NCBI RefSeq assembly: GCF_938029485.1
Contig: NZ_CALHGC010000155.1
Coordinates: 1 to 9,600, forward strand
Direction of reading: 5' to 3'
DNA from: an uncultured Treponema sp.
GTDB lineage: Bacteria; Spirochaetota; Spirochaetia; Treponematales; Treponemataceae
Length of the DNA: 9,600 nucleotides
The notes beneath the pieces were generated by a model, which was not told the origin of the DNA, did no database searches, and was given only the letters and a program-made list of their open reading frames with translations. The translations under genes were made by a program, and so were the position numbers. How positions within the stretch are numbered: the stretch's first letter is position 1; each line of letters opens with the position of its first letter. This document shows positions 1 to 5,551 of the stretch, piece after piece.

Positions 1-45
1 GTATTATGGAAGAGAAATGCCCTGTAAATAATGCAGGGAAGAAAA

Positions 46-104
46 GACCGTAGAAACTGACCTGAAGTCAACCTGTTTTCGATGATGTCGAGACAGGACG
101 GTCT
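46..104 (+). promoter_or_regulatory. Structured leader, three-way-junction fold
   Basis: An outer stem (AGACCGT at 45-51 pairing with ACGGTCT at 98-104) encloses two hairpins: TGAC 58-61 with GTCA 67-70, and CCTGT 72-76 plus TCGA 79-82 with TCGA 88-91 plus ACAGG 93-97. A further small hairpin, CCCTG 20-24 with CAGGG 34-38, lies just upstream. The fold ends 11 bases before the AAGGAG ribosome site (116-121) of the first gene, so it would sit in that gene's 5' leader. It matches no riboswitch class I recognise. It could also be a DNA-level repeat or the end of an upstream unit. The pairing is seen directly; a regulatory role is inferred. Confidence 0.4.
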
Positions 105-128
105 ATACTATGTATAAGGAGATTAAAA

Positions 129-584
129 ATGCAGTTACAAAAGAGATGGATCTGCTTTGCAGTTTTCGGTTTGCTGATATCCTTTGGATGTTTTGCAAAG
201 ACAACAGGAACAATACCCAAGCGGATGGGAGATTCTGTTATTGTGCTTTCAAAAGAAGTTTTTGGAAAGCATGTAACAATAAATGATTGGTTTGGAAAAA
301 CTCCGAAAGACACAGCAAATATCACTATAACAAATACGGAAAAAACGCTAACGGTCGCTATGGAAATGCTGCAGGATAATGAGGTCGCTCTCAAAATGAC
401 TGCTACATTTATATTTGCCAAAATGGGAAAGGCGAGCACCTGTTATCCGTCAAAAATACATTATGAAAGTCCTCTAACCTTCCAATCAAAAACATTTACG
501 TGTAAAGGCCCTTATGATGATATGAAAAACTACGGTGTCCTTATGGGAATGCTCATGGAAATACTTCCGATGATTTATGAATAA
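129..584 (+). CDS. Small exported hypothetical protein
   Basis: A 151-residue protein of no family I recognise. The N-terminus is a clear export signal: Lys5-Arg6 followed by a hydrophobic stretch (about residues 8-22) and a Cys-Phe-Ala site at 21-23 suited to signal peptidase I. Cys21 after Ser-Phe-Gly is a poor lipobox, so a lipoprotein is possible but less likely. The mature part is basic and rich in Thr and Lys, has two further cysteines (Cys105 and Cys125) that could form a disulfide, and ends in a Met-rich hydrophobic tail. AAGGAG at 116-121, seven bases before the ATG, supports this start. It lies 30 bases upstream of the LRR lipoprotein on the same strand, so the two may be cotranscribed and both act in the envelope. 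Function unknown. Confidence 0.8.
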   Translation: MQLQKRWICFAVFGLLISFGCFAKTTGTIPKRMGDSVIVLSKEVFGKHVTINDWFGKTPKDTANITITNTEKTLTVAMEMLQDNEVALKMTATFIFAKMGKASTCYPSKIHYESPLTFQSKTFTCKGPYDDMKNYGVLMGMLMEILPMIYE

Positions 585-614
585 GCATGTTTGATACAAA
601 AAGGAGTTTTATTT

Positions 615-1901
615 ATGAAACGCAGATATATTTTACTTCTTAGTGCGCTTGTATTGTTTACCGGTACCGTAATAATGACCGGCTGTCCGACCCACGTGCA
701 ACCAGAATCCGCTACGTTTAAAAAGCCCGGCACTAGTTCGAAAGTTCAAAACTACCATGTGGCATTCAGCAGTGGCCGTAATGGTACACTAATCGCAGAT
801 ACGCCCCTTCCCGCAGACGGTATGGTTGCAGCAGGTTCAACGCTGACTTTTACCGCAACACCAGACTTTGATTATGAAGTGGAGAGGTGGACAGGAGCGG
901 TGCCGGATCCCTCCGATAGCACCAAAGCAACACTTACCGTAACGGAGCATACAACCGTAAGCGTTACATTTAAAGCAAAACAAGCGGATGTTACGCTTTT
1001 AGAAATTGATTCAACCGGTAAAGTAATAAAAGGTTCACCTGAACTTGACGGATATCTCATATTACCGGATACGGTTACCTCAATTAACGACCGCGCTTTT
1101 TATAACTGCAGAAGATTGACGGGAATTACCATACCGGATAGCGTTAATAAGATTGGTAAAAGGGCTTTTGAAGGCTGTAACAGGCTCAAAACTGTTATTA
1201 TTGGAAATAACGTACAGGAAATTGGAAGCTGGGCTTTTGCCAATTGTGCTCGGTTAACAAACCTGACTATCGGTACCGGTGTTACTTCAATAGAAAGTTA
1301 TGTTTTTTGGAAGTGTGAAGATTTAATAACGATTACAATACCCGATAACGTAGTATCAATTGGTTCAAACGTCTTTGAGTCATGTTCGAGATTAACGAGT
1401 GTTACCATCGGTTCCGGCGTTACATCAATGGATGATAATGTTTTTAAAAACTGTAATAAGTTAAAAACAGTTGTTATTAAAGACGGCCTTACCAGAATTG
1501 CTGCAAGAACTTTTTATGAGTGCAAAAGCCTCACGAATATTACCTTACCGAATAGTATTAGGGAGATTGAAGCGGCGGCTTTTGGTAACTGCATCGGATT
1601 AACGAATATTGCTTTCGGTACAGGCGTTATCGCTATCGAAACCGAGGCTTTTGCTGGGTGCACTGAACTAACAAGCGTTATCCTACCGAATAGTATTAGG
1701 AAGATTGGACTGAAGGCTTTTGGCTGGTGTCAAAACCTAAAAAGTGTGAAATTCGAGAATACGTCCGGTTGGCAGTACAAGGATTCGCATAGTGCTTCTA
1801 ATTGGCATCCTATAAAACAGACGGATTTAGCAGATACTTTAAGAGCTGCAGTGTATTTACGCAATACTTATTGTAACTGCTCTTGGAAGAGACTCTACTA
1901 A
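615..1901 (+). CDS. BspA-type leucine-rich-repeat surface lipoprotein
   Basis: A 428-residue lipoprotein. A signal peptide with Lys-Arg-Arg at 2-4 leads to Ile-Met-Thr-Gly-Cys, giving lipidation at Cys24. Residues about 44-122 resemble a divergent InlB B-repeat-like beta domain (conserved Gly-x-x-Leu, Trp-Thr-Gly and Val-Thr-Phe features). Residues 151-380 are ten LRR_5 repeats of exactly 23 residues with the pattern V-x-x-I-x-x-x-A-F-x-x-C-x-x-L. The tail ends in Tyr-Cys-x-x-x-Trp-Lys-Arg, resembling the C-termini of Treponema LRR paralogues. Family members (BspA of Tannerella, LrrA of T. denticola) are implicated in adhesion and coaggregation; that role here is inferred. The ATG at 615 is preferred over a TTG at 591 because AAGGAG lies at 601-606 and the signal peptide starts cleanly there. 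Confidence 0.9.
   Translation: MKRRYILLLSALVLFTGTVIMTGCPTHVQPESATFKKPGTSSKVQNYHVAFSSGRNGTLIADTPLPADGMVAAGSTLTFTATPDFDYEVERWTGAVPDPSDSTKATLTVTEHTTVSVTFKAKQADVTLLEIDSTGKVIKGSPELDGYLILPDTVTSINDRAFYNCRRLTGITIPDSVNKIGKRAFEGCNRLKTVIIGNNVQEIGSWAFANCARLTNLTIGTGVTSIESYVFWKCEDLITITIPDNVVSIGSNVFESCSRLTSVTIGSGVTSMDDNVFKNCNKLKTVVIKDGLTRIAARTFYECKSLTNITLPNSIREIEAAAFGNCIGLTNIAFGTGVIAIETEAFAGCTELTSVILPNSIRKIGLKAFGWCQNLKSVKFENTSGWQYKDSHSASNWHPIKQTDLADTLRAAVYLRNTYCNCSWKRLY
1065..1754 (+). repeat. Ten 69-bp LRR-coding units
   Basis: Ten consecutive 69-base units encode the 23-residue LRR_5 repeats. Units tend to alternate between those opening Pro-Asp/Asn-Ser/Asn and those opening Gly-Thr/Ser-Gly. The segment TACCGAATAGTATTAGG occurs at 1546-1562 and again at 1684-1700, exactly 138 bases (two units) apart. 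This suggests a recent two-unit duplication or gene conversion. Confidence 0.85.
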
Positions 1902-1903
1902 AA

Positions 1904-1952
1904 CCCTCTGCCGCTTCCTTTACGGGATGCCGTATTGGAAGCGACAGCAGGG
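1904..1952 (+). other. Long imperfect hairpin between genes
   Basis: CGCTTCC (1912-1918) pairs perfectly with GGAAGCG (1937-1943). The stem extends outward through CCCT and CTG against CAG and AGGG with one bulged C (1948) and one C-A mismatch. It extends inward through TACGG 1921-1925 and CCGTA 1930-1934 around a GATG loop. It begins two bases after the LRR stop codon. It could terminate or stabilise the LRR transcript, but no T-run follows on the plus strand, so it is not a standard intrinsic terminator; on the minus strand a short T-run (TTTT) follows. Confidence 0.55.
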
Positions 1953-2008
1953 CGCTTTAAAGCCTTTCATCACGTATATCAACCCGCAGAAAGCGGAAGG
2001 AGAAAAAA

Positions 2009-2695
2009 ATGACCAAAAAAATTGATGAACAGCTTTTACGGATTAACAATCTTCACTGGCTGCCGTGGATAGGAAAGAACTATTCCGCAAGTCAGACAAA
2101 GCTGATGGTATTGGGAGAAAGCCACTATCTTTGCGCAGGCGATAGTCCTGATGAGTACGGCATCGATTTTACCCGCAGCTTTATCGGTATGCATCAAAAC
2201 GGCGAGGAAGGAACAAATGTTATCCGCAATTTTGAAAAAACGCTGTTGAATAGAGATTATGATGAAGAGCTGAGCAAAGAAGAAATGACAGCAATTTCTG
2301 ACAGCTTTGTCTACCAAGTCATTATTCAGAAGCTCCTCAACGCAAGCAAAGAACGCCCCGACGATTCCGATTTTGAAGCCGGCTGGCATATCATTTTAGA
2401 AACGATAAAAATACTCAGACCGAATACGGTTGTTTCATTGGGTGTAAAAGCCTTTGATGTATTAACCAATTTGGAATACGAGGGGCTTACTATTAAAAAA
2501 GAAAAATGGGGAGATGATAAAATCAACAATGCCTATCCTCGCTATTGCCGTATAGAGCTTGACGGGCATCCTATCGACATCATTTTCCTCCGTCATACCA
2601 GCGGAACGATGGGCGGTTACTATCCTCTCGAATGGCATAAATTCTTAAAAAAATATTTTGATGTCTCCCGATATTTGAGTGAATTGAAGTTATAA
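2009..2695 (+). CDS. Uracil-DNA glycosylase superfamily-like protein
   Basis: A 228-residue cytoplasmic protein with the layout of the uracil-DNA glycosylase fold. Residues 32-40 (Leu-Met-Val-Leu-Gly-Glu-Ser-His-Tyr) occupy the place of motif I, which holds the water-activating residue. Residues 135-152 (Leu-Arg-Pro-Asn-Thr-Val-Val-Ser-Leu-Gly) are the central strand-helix. Residues 194-198 (Leu-Arg-His-Thr-Ser) match the His-x-Ser motif II. The last segment, Pro-Leu-Glu-Trp-His-Lys-Phe-Leu, is typical of family C-termini. AAGGAG at 1997-2002, six bases before the ATG, supports the start. Glu-Ser-His in place of the usual motif I means uracil excision is uncertain; the family also includes members without proven glycosylase activity. 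It is flanked by a hairpin and a convergent gene and is probably a single-gene unit. Confidence 0.65.
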   Translation: MTKKIDEQLLRINNLHWLPWIGKNYSASQTKLMVLGESHYLCAGDSPDEYGIDFTRSFIGMHQNGEEGTNVIRNFEKTLLNRDYDEELSKEEMTAISDSFVYQVIIQKLLNASKERPDDSDFEAGWHIILETIKILRPNTVVSLGVKAFDVLTNLEYEGLTIKKEKWGDDKINNAYPRYCRIELDGHPIDIIFLRHTSGTMGGYYPLEWHKFLKKYFDVSRYLSELKL

Positions 2696-2739
2696 AAATC
2701 ACCATTGAGCTTTTTACACAGCCCGTATGCATCGTGCCG

Positions 2740-4110
2740 TTAAACAAGAGACAAAAGCCAGTCTTTTAACTCCTTTGTAGACGAACATTCCAATATGGGT
2801 TCATCGGTTATCTGCGGATTATACTCAAAACGGCTGGGAACTGACGGATATATGCCCGTTGCCGTTCTAACTGCTTCGCTATGAAAAGCAGGGTGAGTTA
2901 TTTCCGGAATAACCGTAATACAGGACTGTACGGCATGTTCATCCGATAACCAGCAGGGCAGTGAAGCAGTGTCCATACAAAAACTTTCGATAGGATTATG
3001 ATCGTTCGTTACGGCCGAACCGTTTTTTATTTCACCCCACGCCAGCCATACTTCCGCAACATCTGAGCTGATAATGTACCCCGTCCGATCTTTGCAGTCC
3101 CGCAACGCTTCTAATATGGAATTTCGATTAAACCGAAATAGAGCAATCTCCGAATCACATTGTTCGGGAGCACCGTGTGCATACAGTATTTTAAACCGAG
3201 TACATTCTCTTTCATATTCTTTTTCAGGAGCACTGCAAGAAAAATCCGCAGTAGCAATAAAACCGCTTACCGGTACTCCCATTTTTTTTGCGAGCACGGC
3301 AGCACCGACAGCATTCGGCTGCTTCAGCGGAACACCGATAATCAATCGAGGTTGTTCGATGCTGTTATCATAGCCCGCCCGTGAAAGTACCGTCAATGAA
3401 GCATAGATAGAGCAGCACACCTGAGATAACAGATTGCCGATATATGCCGCATGAGGAATAAACAGATTCATAGAATCGATAACATCAACATCTGCGGCCA
3501 TCTCTTGAACAATTGCTTTACAGTCAGTTAAAGAGCCGTTGACACCAAAGACATGAATGTTTTCCGGTAAAAAGAGAAATTGCTGTTTTATCATGGTCTG
3601 AAAAGCATCTTTCGGATCTTTAGGATATAAAAAAGTCGCATGAATATCTTCAAACTCGGCAAACGCTTTCGCGAGCGAAAGCGTTTCAAGTTCCGTTCCT
3701 GCAAAAAGAATATGCACCGGCCGGCCGTTGCGCTGATAGAAATAGTCAATCACCTGTGCAGTAAACCGAGCGCCGAAATCGATATGGGAACCGCTGTCTC
3801 CGTGGGTAAGTTCAACAATATACGTACGCGGATCAATCGGGAACACCGGTACTCTGAAAGGAAATGCACGCGCGATCAAGGTATATAAATCGGATTCGGG
3901 AATAGCGTCCCGAAAAAACGATCGGAACACTTCAAACGCAACATCGCGAAAAGACGGCGGAGGATCTTTATATATCAATGAATCGGGTAAAACCGGTATC
4001 TGCCGGGGAACATAAACTTCATCTTCTGCATTGTTTATCTTTAACAGCACTTCTAAAGGAACAGATACGGACGGATCTCTAACATTATAAAAAGGTATGG
4101 ACGGCTGCAT
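2740..4110 (-). CDS. Threonine synthase homologue lacking PLP lysine
   Basis: A 456-residue protein that aligns along its length with bacterial threonine synthase (ThrC, fold-type II PLP enzyme): N-terminal Tyr-Asn-Val-Arg-Asp, the helix ending Ala-Phe-Pro-Phe, Glu-Leu-x-His-Gly at 100-104, Leu-Leu-Ser-Gln-Val-Cys at 227-232, and the C-terminal Thr-His-Pro-Ala-Phe at 405-409. Key catalytic parts are missing. The Lys-Asp-Phe-Gly that forms the PLP Schiff base is Ile110-Asp-Phe-Gly. The Ser-Gly-Asp-Thr-Gly loop is Gly-Thr-Glu-Leu-Glu-Thr near 138-143. The Ser-Gly-Asn-Phe-Gly loop is Leu-Lys-Gln-Pro-Asn at 262-266. The frame is intact. I infer a pseudoenzyme that cannot make threonine by the normal route. 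It is convergent with 2009-2695 and divergent from the aminotransferase operon. No Shine-Dalgarno site is visible before the ATG. Confidence 0.8.
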   Translation of the reverse strand: MQPSIPFYNVRDPSVSVPLEVLLKINNAEDEVYVPRQIPVLPDSLIYKDPPPSFRDVAFEVFRSFFRDAIPESDLYTLIARAFPFRVPVFPIDPRTYIVELTHGDSGSHIDFGARFTAQVIDYFYQRNGRPVHILFAGTELETLSLAKAFAEFEDIHATFLYPKDPKDAFQTMIKQQFLFLPENIHVFGVNGSLTDCKAIVQEMAADVDVIDSMNLFIPHAAYIGNLLSQVCCSIYASLTVLSRAGYDNSIEQPRLIIGVPLKQPNAVGAAVLAKKMGVPVSGFIATADFSCSAPEKEYERECTRFKILYAHGAPEQCDSEIALFRFNRNSILEALRDCKDRTGYIISSDVAEVWLAWGEIKNGSAVTNDHNPIESFCMDTASLPCWLSDEHAVQSCITVIPEITHPAFHSEAVRTATGIYPSVPSRFEYNPQITDEPILECSSTKELKDWLLSLV

Positions 4111-4115
4111 ATCTA

Positions 4116-4144
4116 TTTATAACATAGATATACAGCGTATGCAA
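4116..4144 (-). promoter_or_regulatory. Candidate promoter, possibly leaderless transcript
   Basis: On the minus strand, TTGCAT (4144-4139) and TATAAA (4121-4116) are 17 bases apart, close to a sigma-70 promoter. The -10 box ends five bases before the ATG of the threonine synthase homologue. The transcript would therefore begin at or next to the start codon, consistent with the absent ribosome-binding site. ATCTAT 4111-4116 with ATAGAT 4124-4129 forms a small inverted repeat over the -10 box that could bind a repressor. Confidence 0.4.
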
Positions 4145-4222
4145 TCATATACTGCATTTATCCGGGCAAAGAACCTCTACCGATAAACAAAAAAAAATGA
4201 TAAACTGATCGCAATTGATAAG

Positions 4223-4262
4223 AAGGAACCTCTAAAAACTTCAGGCTTTAGAGGTTTCCCTT
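4223..4262 (+). other. Hairpin in the divergent control region
   Basis: AAGGAACCTCTAAA (4223-4236) pairs with TTTAGAGGTTTCCCTT (4247-4262), with two single-base bulges and a 10-base loop. The right arm could instead pair with a second GAACCTCTA copy at 4171-4179, giving two mutually exclusive folds. No T-run follows. It lies upstream of the aminotransferase promoter region and may be a terminator-like, attenuator-like or dispersed repeat element. Confidence 0.5.
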
Positions 4263-4265
4263 AGA

Positions 4266-4294
4266 TTCAATTTGTGCATTTTCAAAAATAATAA
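4266..4294 (+). promoter_or_regulatory. Weak candidate promoter for the aminotransferase operon
   Basis: TTCAAT (4266-4271) and TAATAA (4289-4294) are 17 bases apart in an AT-rich stretch just after the hairpin. Transcription would start near 4301, about 27 bases before the chosen ATG. The match to sigma-70 boxes is loose, and a TTGTGC at 4272-4277 gives poorer spacing. Confidence 0.25.
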
Positions 4295-4327
4295 TATCGG
4301 ATACGAAAGTTTTATGGGAGAATGATC

Positions 4328-4408
4328 ATGAATACTACATCAAACCGAAACCCCGTACGAGAGACAACTATGAATACACCAAACCCCAACCCCGCAAGGG
4401 AGATACCT
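4328..4408 (+). repeat. Tandem duplication of the gene's 5' end
   Basis: 4328-4369 (42 bases) and 4370-4408 (39 bases) are direct repeats: 31 of 39 aligned bases match with one 3-base gap, by hand count. Both copies begin ATGAATAC. They encode Met-Asn-Thr-Thr-Ser-Asn-Arg-Asn-Pro-Val-Arg-Glu and Met-Asn-Thr-Pro-Asn-Pro-Asn-Pro-Ala-Arg-Glu, so the start codon itself is duplicated in frame. Confidence 0.75.
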
Positions 4409-5551
4409 TTTTTTAGGCCGTCGTTCGACCGCAGAGAAGAAGAAGCGGCAATCCGCGTGCTGCATTCAGGCTGGCTGACTACCGGCAAGGAAACGCTCGC
4501 CTTTGAACAAGAGTTTGCCGATACGGTACACAGCCCGTACGCGCTCGCAGTCAATTCCGCATCAAACGGGTTGATGCTTGCAATGGAAGCCTTTGGAATC
4601 GGCACGGGTACCAAAATACTCACCAGTCCGTATACCTTTGTCTCGACTGCAACCAGCGCCTTGCACCTCGGCGGCGAAGCGGTCTATGCGGATATCGAAG
4701 CGGACTCTTACAGTATCGATCCTGAAAAAATCGAAGATAAACTCAAGCAGGATAAGAGCATTAAAGCGATTGTGCCTATCCATATCGCAGGAAACCTCTG
4801 CAATATGAAAGCGATTAACAGCCTCGCCAAGAAATACAACGTCGCGGTTATCGAGGACGCAGCCCATGCCTTTCCTGCAAAAACGGGGGACGGCTACGGC
4901 GGTACCTTCGGCGACGCGGGCGTGTTCTCTTTTTATGCCACCAAAACCATCACAACCGGAGAAGGCGGTATGATTTGCGTCCGTAATCCCGAAGCGGCGG
5001 AACGCATTAAGCTGATGCGCTCCCACGGTATCAACCGCACAATATGGGATCGCTACACCGACAAACACGCCAGCTGGCAATACGATGTCGTTGCGGAAGG
5101 CTATAAATGCAACCTGCCGGATATTTTATCGGCAATCGGTAGAGTACAGCTACAAAAGGCGGAAGAGTTTTACCGGAAACGGAAGCTCATCGCCGAACGC
5201 TTTACCCGCGCCTTTGAACCGCTCGATTTTTTTCAAGTTCCGCCGGACGGAGCAGGCAATGCGTGGCACCTCTACCTCCTCCGCATCGTACCGGAAACGC
5301 TTTCCGTCGGCAGGGATGACTTTGCCCGCGCGCTACAAGAACGGGGACTCGGTATTTCAGTCCACTTTATCCCCCATTTTGAACTGACCTTCCTGAAAGA
5401 GCGGTACGGGCTGCGCGCACAGGACTTCCCCAATGCCGCAGCGCGCTATGCGCAGAGCATCAGCCTGCCGTTCTGGCCGGATATGGCGGAAGAGGATGTG
5501 CAGTATGTCATCGAAACGGTCATCGATACCGCAAAGAAGTTTTTGATATGA
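4328..5551 (+). CDS. DegT/DnrJ/EryC1/StrS aminotransferase
   Basis: A 407-residue fold-type I PLP enzyme of the sugar-aminotransferase family, which normally aminates nucleotide-linked keto-sugars using glutamate or glutamine. Hallmarks: Gly-Trp-Leu-Thr-Thr-Gly-Lys near 48-54; PLP-ring Asp177 in Val-Ile-Glu-Asp-Ala-Ala-His; Schiff-base Lys206 in Phe-Tyr-Ala-Thr-Lys-Thr, followed by Gly-Glu-Gly-Gly-Met; and Asn262 in Tyr-Lys-Cys-Asn-Leu-Pro-Asp. It looks catalytically intact. The ATG at 4328 is preferred over 4322 because GGGAG (4316-4320) is seven bases from 4328 and only one from 4322. The in-frame ATG at 4370, in a duplicated N-terminal segment, is a possible alternative. The stop overlaps the next start (ATGA), so translation is coupled to xanthine-dehydrogenase-type genes. 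No sugar-pathway gene is visible, so the substrate is unknown. Confidence 0.88.
   Translation: MNTTSNRNPVRETTMNTPNPNPAREIPFFRPSFDRREEEAAIRVLHSGWLTTGKETLAFEQEFADTVHSPYALAVNSASNGLMLAMEAFGIGTGTKILTSPYTFVSTATSALHLGGEAVYADIEADSYSIDPEKIEDKLKQDKSIKAIVPIHIAGNLCNMKAINSLAKKYNVAVIEDAAHAFPAKTGDGYGGTFGDAGVFSFYATKTITTGEGGMICVRNPEAAERIKLMRSHGINRTIWDRYTDKHASWQYDVVAEGYKCNLPDILSAIGRVQLQKAEEFYRKRKLIAERFTRAFEPLDFFQVPPDGAGNAWHLYLLRIVPETLSVGRDDFARALQERGLGISVHFIPHFELTFLKERYGLRAQDFPNAAARYAQSISLPFWPDMAEEDVQYVIETVIDTAKKFLI

Noticed and set aside
45..104. Integron attC site, since oral treponemes can carry integrons
   Set aside because: The outer arms lack the RYYYAAC and GTTRRRY core boxes, and no integrase or cassette array is seen. 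The same holds for the 1904-1952 hairpin.
45..104. Hammerhead ribozyme, because a three-way junction contains GAAAC
   Set aside because: The required CUGANGA core is missing and the GAAA is not placed correctly relative to the stems.
2696..2739. Intrinsic terminator between the convergent genes
   Set aside because: There is a short T-run in GAGCTTTTTACAC but no convincing stem before it on either strand.
2740..4110. Ordinary functional threonine synthase gene
   Set aside because: The PLP lysine and both cofactor loops are absent, so annotation as an active enzyme is not supported.
4562..5080. A 172-codon open frame on the minus strand
   Set aside because: It lies wholly opposite the aminotransferase, has no ribosome site, and its composition is explained by the codon bias of the sense gene.
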